Source of the DNA: Streptosporangiaceae bacterium
GTDB lineage: Bacteria; Actinomycetota; Actinomycetes; Streptosporangiales; Streptosporangiaceae
Assembly: GCA_025964695.1 (NCBI GenBank)
Contig: JAOPYK010000004.1
Location: 62,001 to 126,000, forward strand
Length of the DNA stretch: 64,000 nt
Reading direction: 5' to 3'
Shown piece after piece: positions 41,717 through 50,114 of this stretch. The notes below the pieces were generated by a model. It saw only the letters and a program-made list of their open reading frames with translations, did no database searches and was not told where the DNA came from. The translations under genes were made by a program, and so were the position numbers. Numbering within the stretch: position 1 is the stretch's first letter; the number at the start of each line of letters is the position of its first letter.

Positions 41717-44029
41717 ATGACCATCACCGTGGCCAGCGATGTCGGCGGCACCTTCACCGACGTCGTCCTCACCCGGGCCGACGGACGGGTGCACGTGGTC
41801 AAGACCCTCACCACTCCTGACGATCCGACCGTCGGGCTGCTGCGCGGCTGCGCGGCCGTACTCGAACTGGCCGGGGTCGCACCGGCAGAGGTGGACCGGT
41901 TCGTGCATGCCACGACTCTGGCCACCAACGTGATCCTGGAGCGGCGCGGCGTCTCGGTCGCGTTCGTCACCACCGAGGGCTTCCGTTCACTGCTCGCGCT
42001 CGGCCGCCAGGCCAGGGTGGAGGAGGAACGCTTCGACCTGGCCTTCGAGCCGGCCGACCCACCCGTGCCGCTGACGCACACCTTCACCGTCCCGGAACGT
42101 GTGTCGGCCGCCGGCGAGGTCCTGCGACCGCTCGACGAGGAGGCGGCCGTGCGGGTGGCGGACGAGATCGCCGGGCTGGGAGTACAGGCCGTCGCGATCT
42201 GCCTGCTGCACTCCTACGCCAACCCGGCACACGAACGGCGGCTGGCCGCCCTGCTCGCGGAACGGCTGCCCACCGGTGTGCCGGTCGTGCTGTCCGCCGA
42301 GGTCTGGCCAGAGCTGGGCGAGTACGAGCGGTCCACCACCACCCTCATGTCGGCCTATGTCGGGCCCGTCATGGCGTCCTATCTACATCGCCTCGGTGCG
42401 CAGCTCCGTGAACTGGGCATCATCGCCCCCGTCCACGTGATGGAGTCGGCGGGCGGAGTGCTGCCCGCGGCGCTGGCGGCCTCGCGGGCCGTCTACACCA
42501 TCGAGTCCGGTCCCGCCGCAGGCGTGATCGCCGCCGCCCGGCAGGGCGCGGCCCGTGGCCTGGCCGACCTGATCTCCTTCGACATGGGCGGCACCACCGC
42601 CAAGGCCGGCCTGGTCCGGGGCGGCCGGCCAGGTATCACCCACGAGTTCCAGGTCGGTGGCAAGGGCAGCTTCGGCGGACGCCGGGCCGGCACCGGCATA
42701 CCGATCAAGGTGCCGGCCATCGATCTGGCCGAGGTGGGCTCCGGCGGCGGCTCGATCGCATGGGTGGACGCCGGCACGCTACGGGTGGGACCGATGTCGG
42801 CCGGCGCCGACCCCGGACCGGCCTGCTACGCGCGCGGCGGCACCCGGCCCACCGTCACCGACGCGAACCTGGTGCTCGGCTATCTCGACCCCGACGGTTT
42901 CGCCGAGTTCACGCTCTCGGTCGAAGCCGCTCTCACCGCCATCGCCGAGCACGTCGCCGGGCCGCTGGGAGTGCCGGTGATCGACGCCGCCGCGGCCATC
43001 CACGACATCGCCAACGCGCAGATGAGCGCCGCCGTGCACGTGGTGACGGTACGGCGAGGCATCGACCCCCGCGGCTTCACCCTGGTCGCCCTGGGCGGGG
43101 CGGCCCCCACCCACATCGCCCGGCTGGCCGAACGTTTCGGCATCGGCAGGGTCCTGGTGCCGCCCTACTGCGGGGTTGGCTCGGCGGTCGGGCTGCTGTA
43201 CGCCGACCTGGCCGTGGAGCGCGCCCGTACCTTCCTGGTCGCCGCGGACACGCTGACCTCCGCCTCCAGCGCCGCGGCCCCCACCTCCGACGCCGCCCTG
43301 TCGGACCTGGCGGAGGCCTTCACCGACCTGGAGCGGTCGGCCCGCACCGACCTGTCCGCCGAGCCGTCGAGTGTCCCGGAACCGGAGGGGCCCGCGGTGC
43401 CGGACACCCCATGGGCCGGCGGGCGAGACACCCCACAAGACATCCCACGGGACATCCCACGGGTCGGCGCACGGGCCGGCGCACGGGCGGGTGAGGTGGT
43501 GGTGCGGTCGGTGGGGATCCGGTTCATCGGGCAGGCCCACGCCTTCACGGTCGAGCTGGCGGGGGGACAGCTCACGCGGGACTCGATCCGGCACGCGGTG
43601 GAGGAGTTCTACAAGCGCTACCGCGAGTCGTACGGAATCGATCTGCGCGACCCCGTCGAGATCACCACCGCCCGGGCCCGGGTCACCCTCCCCTCGCACC
43701 CCGAACCCCACGCGAGCGACGGCGGGGTTCACGACGGTGGGGTTCACGACGGGGTTCACGGTGGGGTTCGCAACGGTGGACTTCAGGATGGCGGCGGTGC
43801 GTCGGTCAACGGATCGGCGGGGGCGTTCCGCAGAGGCTCCCGCCGGGTCGTGTTCGACGGGAAGGTCCGGGAGGTGCCCGTCATCGTCCGGAACGACTGC
43901 CCTCCGGGTACGGAGCTGATCGGGCCGTGCGTGGTCACCGAGCCCCAGTCCTCGCTGCTCGTGCCGCCGGGCTGGCACGGGACCGTCGACGACCGGGGAG
44001 CCGTCCTCCTCGAGCACTCACCTCCGTGA
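41717..44029 (+). CDS. Hydantoinase/oxoprolinase subunit A (HyuA type) with repeat insertions
   Basis: 770 residues, against about 690 for usual HyuA. It opens with the ATP-binding ASDVGGTFTDVVL, then HATTLATNVILERRG, the hydantoinase_A core MESAGGVLPA and FDMGGTTAKAGLV, and VALGGAAPTHIARLAERFGI. Two stretches look inserted: about residues 545-590 (Pro/Asp/Arg/Gly-rich, with DIPRDIPRVGARAGARAG) and 668-695 (GGVHDGGVHDGVHGGVRNGG), both encoded by short DNA repeats. It works with HyuB in ATP-dependent opening of a cyclic amide or carboxylation of a ketone; the substrate is unknown. Confidence 0.92.
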   Translation: MTITVASDVGGTFTDVVLTRADGRVHVVKTLTTPDDPTVGLLRGCAAVLELAGVAPAEVDRFVHATTLATNVILERRGVSVAFVTTEGFRSLLALGRQARVEEERFDLAFEPADPPVPLTHTFTVPERVSAAGEVLRPLDEEAAVRVADEIAGLGVQAVAICLLHSYANPAHERRLAALLAERLPTGVPVVLSAEVWPELGEYERSTTTLMSAYVGPVMASYLHRLGAQLRELGIIAPVHVMESAGGVLPAALAASRAVYTIESGPAAGVIAAARQGAARGLADLISFDMGGTTAKAGLVRGGRPGITHEFQVGGKGSFGGRRAGTGIPIKVPAIDLAEVGSGGGSIAWVDAGTLRVGPMSAGADPGPACYARGGTRPTVTDANLVLGYLDPDGFAEFTLSVEAALTAIAEHVAGPLGVPVIDAAAAIHDIANAQMSAAVHVVTVRRGIDPRGFTLVALGGAAPTHIARLAERFGIGRVLVPPYCGVGSAVGLLYADLAVERARTFLVAADTLTSASSAAAPTSDAALSDLAEAFTDLERSARTDLSAEPSSVPEPEGPAVPDTPWAGGRDTPQDIPRDIPRVGARAGARAGEVVVRSVGIRFIGQAHAFTVELAGGQLTRDSIRHAVEEFYKRYRESYGIDLRDPVEITTARARVTLPSHPEPHASDGGVHDGGVHDGVHGGVRNGGLQDGGGASVNGSAGAFRRGSRRVVFDGKVREVPVIVRNDCPPGTELIGPCVVTEPQSSLLVPPGWHGTVDDRGAVLLEHSPP
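43721..43786. repeat. In-frame GGGGTTCACGACGG-type repeats in hyuA
   Basis: About four imperfect copies of a 12-15-base unit (GGGGTTCACGACGG, GGGGTTCACGG, GGGGTTCGCAACGG, GGACTTCAGGATGG). They encode a Gly/Val/His/Asp-rich loop close to the C-terminal domain. Confidence 0.8.
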
Positions 44030-44056
44030 TCACATGATCATGCGACGACCCGCTGC

Positions 44057-44168
44057 GGGATCGCGGAGACGGGATCGCGGAGACGGGCTCACGGACACGG
44101 GATCAGGGACACGGGCTCACGGACACGGGCTCACGGACACGGGATCAGGGAGACGGGATCAGGGCGGG
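44057..44168. repeat. 14-bp tandem repeat between hyuA and hyuB, eight units
   Basis: Units of exactly 14 bases start at 44057, 44071, 44085, 44099, 44113, 44127, 44141 and 44155. Variants are GGGATCGCGGAGAC, GGGCTCACGGACAC and GGGATCAGGGACAC; the last is partly degenerate. The array fills almost the whole gap between two genes that are normally adjacent. Confidence 0.95.
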
Positions 44169-44190
44169 ATGACGGGAGAGTGGAAGTCCG

Positions 44191-45819
44191 ATGGCGGATG
44201 ATCTGACGGCGGAGATTCTGCGGAACGCACTGTGCGTGGCGGCCGAGGAAGCCAGCATCGTCGTCGTGCGGTCCGCGTACTCGACTTTCATCGTCGAGGG
44301 CGCGGACGCGGCGGCCGCGGTCCTGGACGCCGACGGAAGGCTGGTCGCGCACTCGCTGTCCACCGCGATCGTGCAGTGCGCGAGCCTGCGCAGTGCGCTG
44401 CCGTATGTGCTGCGCACCTTCCCGCCCGGGAGCATGGCGCCGGGGGAGGTGTTCATGCTCAACGACGTCTATCAGGGCGGCATCCACGCCAACGACCTGC
44501 TGGTCTTCCGGCCGGTGTTCGTGGACGGCACGCCCGCCTACTTCACCGGCACGCTCATCCATGTCGCGGACCTGTCCGGGATCTCCGCGGGCGGCATGGC
44601 CAGTGACGCCACCGACGTGTTCCTGGAGGGCGTGCAACTGCCACCGATCCGGATCGCGACCGCCGAGGGGCTGGTCGACGACATGGCCCGGCTGCTGGCC
44701 GCCAACAGCCGCACCCCCGAGCGGCTGCTGGGCGACGTCCGGGCCCTCATCGCCGGCGCCAACGTGGCGGCGAAGCGGCTCGAGGACATCATCGGGCAGT
44801 ACACCGCGGCCGGGCTGGCCCAGGGCGTCAAGGACTACCTCGCGCACACCGAGGCCAGGATGCGGGCCGAGCTGGCCGTGCTGCCGGACGGCGTCTACCA
44901 GGGCGAGTTCCGGCTGGACGACGACCGGTTCGGGGAGCACCACATCAGGGTCACGGTCACCCTCGACCAGAGCCTCGACCCGGGCGGGGTCACCGTCGAC
45001 TTCGAGGGTACCGACCCGCAGGTGGCGTGGCCGATCAACTCCGGCTTCTCGCAGACCAGCGGCGGGGTGATGTACGCGCTCCGCTGCTACGTCGATCCCT
45101 CGCTGCCGCTGAACGAGGGCTGTTTCGCGGCCATCGACCTTCGGCTGCCGGAGGGCAGCCTGGTCAACTGCACGCCCCCGTACCCGGGCGGCGGCCGCTG
45201 GGCGACGGTCGCCGCCGCCGAAGAGGCGATCTTCGCCGCGCTCACCCAGGTGCTGCCCGAGCGCGGCGTCGCGGCCTCCGGCATCTTGCAGGGCTTCAGC
45301 ATCAGCGGGGTGAGCCGGCCGTGGCTGCACATGGCATTCGACCTCGGTGGCATGGGTGCCAGCGCGCGCCGGGACGGGCCGGACGCGACCGGCGCGCTGT
45401 TCGGCGGCGGGCGCAACATCATTCCGCAGGTCGAGCCGATCGAGGCGCGGCTGCCGGTCCGGGTCGAGGAGGTCTCCCTGATCCCCGACTCGGGCGGGAT
45501 CGGGACGCACCGCGGCGGGCTGGGCACCCGTACGGTCATCCGGATGCTCGAGGACGCCCGGGTGGACACCCGAGGCGATCGGCTCACCTCCCCGCCGCCG
45601 GGTGCCTCCGGCGGCAGGCCGGGGCGGGGCGGTGGCTACTACCGGGAGCGCGTCGACGGCACTCGTGAGCCGCTCAGCTCCAAGGGCACCCGGCAGCCGC
45701 TGGCCGCCGGAGAGGCCCTGGTGCTGGAGACCTCGGGCGGCGGCGGCTACGGCGACCCCGCCGAACGCGCACCCGAAGCCGTACGCAAGGACCTCGCCGA
45801 CGGGCGCACGAGCATATGA
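44191..45819 (+). CDS. Hydantoinase/oxoprolinase subunit B (HyuB type)
   Basis: A 542-residue partner of HyuA. Family landmarks are LTAEILRNALCVAAEEASIVVVRSAYSTFIVEGADAAAAVLDADGRLVAHS, FMLNDVYQGGIHANDLLVFRPVFVDG and the C-terminal GIGTHRGGLGTRTVI and GGGGYGDPAER. The length is normal. GACGGGAGAG lies upstream of ATG 44191. It is separated from hyuA by a repeat array and followed by a second array, so the transcript may be continuous but the ends have been expanded. Confidence 0.93.
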   Translation: MADDLTAEILRNALCVAAEEASIVVVRSAYSTFIVEGADAAAAVLDADGRLVAHSLSTAIVQCASLRSALPYVLRTFPPGSMAPGEVFMLNDVYQGGIHANDLLVFRPVFVDGTPAYFTGTLIHVADLSGISAGGMASDATDVFLEGVQLPPIRIATAEGLVDDMARLLAANSRTPERLLGDVRALIAGANVAAKRLEDIIGQYTAAGLAQGVKDYLAHTEARMRAELAVLPDGVYQGEFRLDDDRFGEHHIRVTVTLDQSLDPGGVTVDFEGTDPQVAWPINSGFSQTSGGVMYALRCYVDPSLPLNEGCFAAIDLRLPEGSLVNCTPPYPGGGRWATVAAAEEAIFAALTQVLPERGVAASGILQGFSISGVSRPWLHMAFDLGGMGASARRDGPDATGALFGGGRNIIPQVEPIEARLPVRVEEVSLIPDSGGIGTHRGGLGTRTVIRMLEDARVDTRGDRLTSPPPGASGGRPGRGGGYYRERVDGTREPLSSKGTRQPLAAGEALVLETSGGGGYGDPAERAPEAVRKDLADGRTSI

Positions 45820-45830
45820 CCGACGAAGCG

Positions 45831-45919
45831 ACCTCGTGACCGGGGAGCTCATGACCGGGAGCTCGTGATCAGGGAGCTCGTGAGCGGAGAGCTCGTGAGC
45901 GGAGAGCTCGTGAGCCGGG
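45831..45919. repeat. 15-bp tandem repeat after hyuB, six units
   Basis: Units begin at about 45831, 45846, 45860, 45875, 45890 and 45905. Consensus AGCTCGTGAGCGGAG; one unit is 14 bases. The array lies between hyuB and the luciferase-like gene, and many units contain GTGA, ATGA or TGA, so it also provides stops in several frames. Confidence 0.95.
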
Positions 45920-45937
45920 AACGGAGAGGGAGACGGA

Positions 45938-46780
45938 ATGAAGTTCGGAGTACCGCTGGGGCTGGTGCATCCCGGGATCTGGCTCGACCTGGCGCGGGAG
46001 GCTGACCGGCTCGGTTTCGAATCGGTGTGGATGCCCGAGCACCTGGTCTTCGCCACCGACCTGTCGACCGCGAACTACCCCGGGACCTCCTCGCCCGGCA
46101 TCGTGCCCGCCACGCCCATCCATGACGCGCCCTCTTATCTGTGCGCGCTGGCGGCCGTGACCGAGCGGGTCAGGCTGGGCACCGCCGTCTACCTGTTCGG
46201 GCTGCGGCATCCCTTCATCACCGCGCGGGCCTTCGCCACCCTCGACCACATCTCGAACGGCCGGGCGATCGTCGGTGTCGGCTCCGGCTGGTACGAGGGG
46301 GAGTGGCTGGCGGCGGGCGTGGACTTCGGCACCCGAGGCAAGCGGCTCGACGAGGCCATCGAGGTGGCCCGCCGGCTTTGGACGGAGGAGACGATCGAGC
46401 ACCACGGCGTGTTCTTCGACTTCCCCGAGGTGGCCTTCGAACCCAAGCCGGTGCAGTCGCCGCTGCCGGTCGTGGTCGGCGGCGAGTCCACGGCGGCGCT
46501 GCGCCGGGCGGCCCGCTGCGACGGCTGGATCAGCATGCCGCAGACCCTGGACGGCGTCCGGTCCCAGCTCGACCGGCTGCGGGCCTTCCGGGAGGAGGCC
46601 GGCCGTTCGGACGAGCCGTTCGAGGTCACCGCGCACGCCTACGAGTTGAGCGGGCCGGACGAGATCGCCGAATGGGACAAGCTGGGTGTGGACCGGCTGA
46701 TCGTACGGCCCTGGCGCCGCACTCGTGAGGCGGTGGGAAAGCTCGCCGAATTCGCCGCGGAGTACGGCCTCCGGACGTGA
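45938..46780 (+). CDS. LLM class F420-dependent oxidoreductase
   Basis: A 280-residue luciferase-like enzyme: MKFGVPLGLVHPGIWLDLAREADRLGFESVWMPEHLVF, then GRAIVGVGSGWYEGEWLAAGVDFGTRGKRLDEAIEV and PLPVVVGGESTAALRRAARCDGWI. GGAGAGGGAGACGGA precedes ATG 45938. It follows hyuB on the same strand and is probably the end of the acyl-CoA dehydrogenase/HyuAB operon. The substrate is unknown. Confidence 0.88.
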   Translation: MKFGVPLGLVHPGIWLDLAREADRLGFESVWMPEHLVFATDLSTANYPGTSSPGIVPATPIHDAPSYLCALAAVTERVRLGTAVYLFGLRHPFITARAFATLDHISNGRAIVGVGSGWYEGEWLAAGVDFGTRGKRLDEAIEVARRLWTEETIEHHGVFFDFPEVAFEPKPVQSPLPVVVGGESTAALRRAARCDGWISMPQTLDGVRSQLDRLRAFREEAGRSDEPFEVTAHAYELSGPDEIAEWDKLGVDRLIVRPWRRTREAVGKLAEFAAEYGLRT

Positions 46781-46882
46781 TCCGCGCCGCCGGGGCAGCT
46801 GTGTGATCGCGTGGTGTAGCCCGCCCCCGCTCGTACTTGCATAATCTGAGCGTCGCTCTCACGAGTTCTGTGACGGATCAGG

Positions 46883-47086
46883 TCACGCACCGGGCGACGT
46901 AAGCGCAGCCTGCGCCTGCCTGATGAGGGCGGCCAGATCCTCTGCCGTGGGGGCTTCGAGCAGCGAACGCTGCCGGTGGAGTGGCGGCGGAAGCGCCCAC
47001 CAGCTGTGGCTGTACGGGCCGTACCAGCAGCGCCACCCGGGAAAGCCACGCGTCAACGTCCGCGCCGTGTCGTCGTGCTCGGCCAT
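46883..47086 (-). CDS. Small hypothetical protein, Trp-rich
   Basis: 67 residues from ATG 47086, which has AAGGAG six bases upstream. The sequence LTRGFPGWRCWYGPYSHSWWALPPP then a Leu/Ala-rich helix (APTAEDLAALIRQAQAAL) resembles a type of short protein that I recall as common in Streptosporangiales and Streptomyces genomes, for which I know no function. It has no signal peptide or membrane segment. Confidence 0.65.
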   Translation of the reverse strand: MAEHDDTARTLTRGFPGWRCWYGPYSHSWWALPPPLHRQRSLLEAPTAEDLAALIRQAQAALTSPGA

Positions 47087-47157
47087 TCGTGCTCCTTGGA
47101 CTCGCCGGGTGGCGGGAATCGCCAATCGCAGAGAGGGAGAGTCAGTTCCGGACCTCG

Positions 47158-47211
47158 TCGCGCGTGACCCGGCACACCCGCCCCAGACGGGGTGTGCCGG
47201 GTCACGCGCGA
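47158..47211 (-). terminator. Long perfect hairpin after the ABC binding-protein gene
   Basis: The arms 47158-47179 (TCGCGCGTGACCCGGCACAC then CC) and 47190-47211 are perfectly complementary over 22 pairs, around a ten-base loop. It lies 34 bases beyond the minus-strand stop at 47245 and upstream of the small Trp-rich gene. Its symmetry suits a bidirectional terminator, although no long T-run follows. Confidence 0.8.
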
Positions 47212-47244
47212 TCGACGGCGTCGTTGCCTCGGATCGTGTCCGGG

Positions 47245-48300
47245 TTACTTCGCGGCGTGCACGAACTGGTCGGTGTAGGTCTTGCTGAGATCGATGTTCT
47301 TGCCCATCACGTCCTTGTTGAACGCGGAGAGCACCTTCAAGTTCGTGGGCGGCCCGTTCGGGGGCATGATGCCGGTCGGGTTGTAGATGCCCTTCTCACT
47401 GTCCAGAGCGCTGATGTAGGCAGCCTTCCCGGCACCGGCGTAGTAGTCGGCAGGCACCTTGTCGGTGATCTCCGCGCCGGTATGGGTGTGGATCCACTGC
47501 AGGGTCTTGACGTAGGCGTTGACCAGCTTCTGAACGATCGCCGGGTTCTTTTGGATGTACGCCGTGGACATGTAGAGCGACGTCGCGGGGTACTCGCCGC
47601 CGAGCGCCTGTGCCGCACCTGCGGCAGTGCGCATGTCGAGGAGGATGTAGGCCTGCTTGTTCGCCAGCAACTGCGAGACGGTCGGCTCGGTGGTCATGGC
47701 GCAGTCGACGTTCTTGTGCGTCATGGCACCGATCAGAGTGGCTCCCGATTGGACGCCGAGGCGGTGGATGTTCTTGGGGTCCACGCCGTTCTTCTGTGCC
47801 AGGTACTGGGTCAGGAAGTCGGTGGAGGAACCGAGGTCGGTGATGCCGAGGTTGCGGCCCTTCCAGTCGGCCGGAGACTTGATCTGGCTCTTGAGGTCGT
47901 TGCGGCACAGCTCGACCTCGCCAGGCGTGACCAGCATCGACACGACGGACTCCGCCGACTGTCCCAGTCCTTGCAAGGCGATGGTGTGGTCGTAGAACCC
48001 GCCGACCCCGTCGACCTTGCCGGCGAGCATGTTCGTGGTGGCGTCGACGCCCGCCGGCTCGTCGGACAGGGCCACGTTGAGGCCCTGGTCCTTGTAGTAA
48101 CCGAGCTGCTGAGCGAGCATGAACGGCAGGTAGATCTGCTTGTTCAGGCCGCCGACCATGATGCTGACCTTGGAGCCTGACGAGGCACCGACGTTCGTCG
48201 TCGTTCCCTTGGACTGGCTTGCCTTCGAACTGCACCCGCTGACGACCAACGCGGCCGCGGCTGCGATCGCGAGGGCGGTCATCCTCTTACTTTTGGGCAC
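47245..48300 (-). CDS. NitT/Ssu-type ABC transporter substrate-binding lipoprotein
   Basis: A 351-residue binding protein of the SsuA/ThiY-like (NMT1) family. I start at GTG 48300 because AAGGAG lies six bases upstream; ATG 48306 touches that site. The lipobox is LVVSGC. KVSIMVGGLNKQIYLPFMLAQQLGYYKDQGLNVAL and GRNLGITDLGSSTDFLTQYLAQKNGVDP are diagnostic. Relatives bind sulfonates, nitrate, taurine or pyrimidine precursors. The ligand is unknown here. Confidence 0.92.
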   Translation of the reverse strand: MPKSKRMTALAIAAAAALVVSGCSSKASQSKGTTTNVGASSGSKVSIMVGGLNKQIYLPFMLAQQLGYYKDQGLNVALSDEPAGVDATTNMLAGKVDGVGGFYDHTIALQGLGQSAESVVSMLVTPGEVELCRNDLKSQIKSPADWKGRNLGITDLGSSTDFLTQYLAQKNGVDPKNIHRLGVQSGATLIGAMTHKNVDCAMTTEPTVSQLLANKQAYILLDMRTAAGAAQALGGEYPATSLYMSTAYIQKNPAIVQKLVNAYVKTLQWIHTHTGAEITDKVPADYYAGAGKAAYISALDSEKGIYNPTGIMPPNGPPTNLKVLSAFNKDVMGKNIDLSKTYTDQFVHAAK

Positions 48301-48384
48301 GAGCATCTCCTTTGCTGGGGTGGGGTGGGGAAGAATCTGTTGGATGCGCTCTGGCGTTGATCTGACCCGTGCGGAAGCCTCGGG

Positions 48385-49257
48385 TCACAGATCCGATCCG
48401 GAGAGCTGGGCCGGGCGCCAGCGGAGCAGGTGGTTCTCCAGCCGTGTTATGGCCCATTCGGCTGCCAGGGCGACGAGGCCCATGATGACCATGGCGCCCC
48501 AGACACCGTTGGCGTCGAAGGTGCCCTGGGCGTTCTTGATCAGCACGCCGAGGCCTTGTGAGCCGCCGAGGAATTCTCCGACGATGGCGCCGATGAGTGC
48601 GAAGCCGAAGCTCACGTGCAGGCTGGCGATGATCCAGGTGAACGCCGAGGGCAACACCACCTGCCGGGTCACCTGCCAGCGTGAGCCGCCGAGGATGGTG
48701 GCGTTGGCGATGAGGTTCCGGTCGACTTCGCGGACGCCTTGAAAAGCGTTGAAGAAGACGCCGAAGAATACCAACACGATCACTAGCAGGACCTTCGATT
48801 CGATGCCGAGACCGAAGGCCAGAACGAACACCGATCCCAAGACGATGCGGGGAATCGAGTTCAGGACTTTGATGTAGGGGCTGAAGACATCGGCGAGGAA
48901 CCGGATACGCCCGAGAGCGATCCCACAGGTGATACCGAGCGCGGTCCCGATGAGGAAGCCGATGAACGCTTCCTCGAGCGTGACCTTGATCTGGTCGCCA
49001 AGTGAGCCGATGGCGGTGCCATCGACGATCCAGGTATGCAGTCGGCTGAAGATTCCCGAGGGAACACCGTACAGAATGATCTTGCGTGAATCGTTTCCGA
49101 CCCAGAGCTGCCAGCCCCCGATGATGACGACGAGTACGGCGAGTTGAGTGCAGTGCACCACCACCTTGCGCCGTCGCGCCCTGGATCGGTGTGCACGCTC
49201 GGTCGCGGAAATCTCCAGATCCTCGTCGGCTGCGGTGACGCTCGTGTCAACGGCCAT
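48385..49257 (-). CDS. NitT/Ssu-type ABC transporter permease
   Basis: A 290-residue permease with six predicted membrane helices, the first at about residues 34-55 after a charged N-terminus. The EAA coupling loop is GVREVDRNLIANATILGGSRWQVTRQVVLPSAF and the family ending ALIGAIVGEFLGGSQGLGVLIKNAQGTFDANGVWGAMVIMG is present. The start overlaps the ATPase stop (GTGATGG; ATG 49257 or GTG 49260). Confidence 0.92.
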   Translation of the reverse strand: MAVDTSVTAADEDLEISATERAHRSRARRRKVVVHCTQLAVLVVIIGGWQLWVGNDSRKIILYGVPSGIFSRLHTWIVDGTAIGSLGDQIKVTLEEAFIGFLIGTALGITCGIALGRIRFLADVFSPYIKVLNSIPRIVLGSVFVLAFGLGIESKVLLVIVLVFFGVFFNAFQGVREVDRNLIANATILGGSRWQVTRQVVLPSAFTWIIASLHVSFGFALIGAIVGEFLGGSQGLGVLIKNAQGTFDANGVWGAMVIMGLVALAAEWAITRLENHLLRWRPAQLSGSDL

Positions 49258-50114
49258 CACGAGGCCTCTTCACTGACCGCTGCGATGGTCTGCGCGTACG
49301 CCGTATCGACCTCGGAGCGAAGGGCTTCCCAGATCTGGTGGTAAAGGTCGACGAAGCGCGGCTCGAAACGGACCTCTTGTACCACCCGCGGCCGGGGAAG
49401 GTCGATGTCGAAGGTCGACTTGACGGTTCCGCCCGGACCGGCGGTGAGCACAACGACCTTGTCGGCCAGGGCGATTGCTTCCTCAAGGTCGTGGGTGACG
49501 AACACGACGGCGGGACGGGTGAGATCCCACAGTTGCAGCAGCTCGTTGGACATGATCGCCCGGGTCTGGACGTCCAGGGCGCTGAACGGTTCGTCCATGA
49601 GCAGGATTTGTGGCTCATTGATCAGGCTCTGCGCCAGCGCAACGCGCTTGCGCATTCCGCCGGAGAGTTGGTGGGGGAACCGGTCTTCGAATCCGGCGAG
49701 TCCGACTCGGCTGAGCCAATCCCTTGCCTTGGCGTAGGCCTGCGGCTTACTCGTTCCGCGGAATCTCGGGCCGAGCGCAACGTTGTCGAGCACTGTCTTC
49801 CACGGCAGTACCGCGTCTGTCTGGAACATGAATGCGACGCCGGGGGTGATACCGGATACATCTTTGCCGTGGACCTTGACCGTGCCGAGCGAGGGCCGCT
49901 CAAGACCGGACACCAGGGTCAGTGTGGTGGACTTTCCGCAGCCGGTCGGTCCGACTACGGCACAGAACTCCCCTGGTTCAACCTGAAGGTCAAGGTCTTT
50001 CAGCGCCGTGTAGATCGAACCGCTCGGCGTGGTGAACCGCTTCGTCACGGCTTGCAGATCAATCGCCGGCACCCCGGCCTGTTCCGGCGATCGGCGCTCC
50101 TGTGGTTGCACCAT
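49257..50114 (-). CDS. NitT/Ssu-type ABC transporter ATP-binding protein
   Basis: 285 residues from ATG 50114, preceded by GGGGAGGGATTA. Walker A is GPTGCGKST, the signature LSGGMRKRVALAQSL, Walker B ILLMDEPFSALD and the H-loop VTHDLEEAI. It is first in the three-gene operon, divergent from the CitA/CitB-like two-component system. Confidence 0.94.
   Translation of the reverse strand: MVQPQERRSPEQAGVPAIDLQAVTKRFTTPSGSIYTALKDLDLQVEPGEFCAVVGPTGCGKSTTLTLVSGLERPSLGTVKVHGKDVSGITPGVAFMFQTDAVLPWKTVLDNVALGPRFRGTSKPQAYAKARDWLSRVGLAGFEDRFPHQLSGGMRKRVALAQSLINEPQILLMDEPFSALDVQTRAIMSNELLQLWDLTRPAVVFVTHDLEEAIALADKVVVLTAGPGGTVKSTFDIDLPRPRVVQEVRFEPRFVDLYHQIWEALRSEVDTAYAQTIAAVSEEAS

Noticed and set aside
41009..44029. 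A 1006-residue HyuA with an N-terminal extension
   Set aside because: The extension is an out-of-frame reading of the acyl-CoA dehydrogenase; the ATP-binding motif starts right after ATG 41717.
46870..46886. GTGAC-n7-GTCAC inverted repeat as an operator
   Set aside because: It lies at the 3' end of the small Trp-rich gene rather than in a promoter, and five-base arms are weak evidence.
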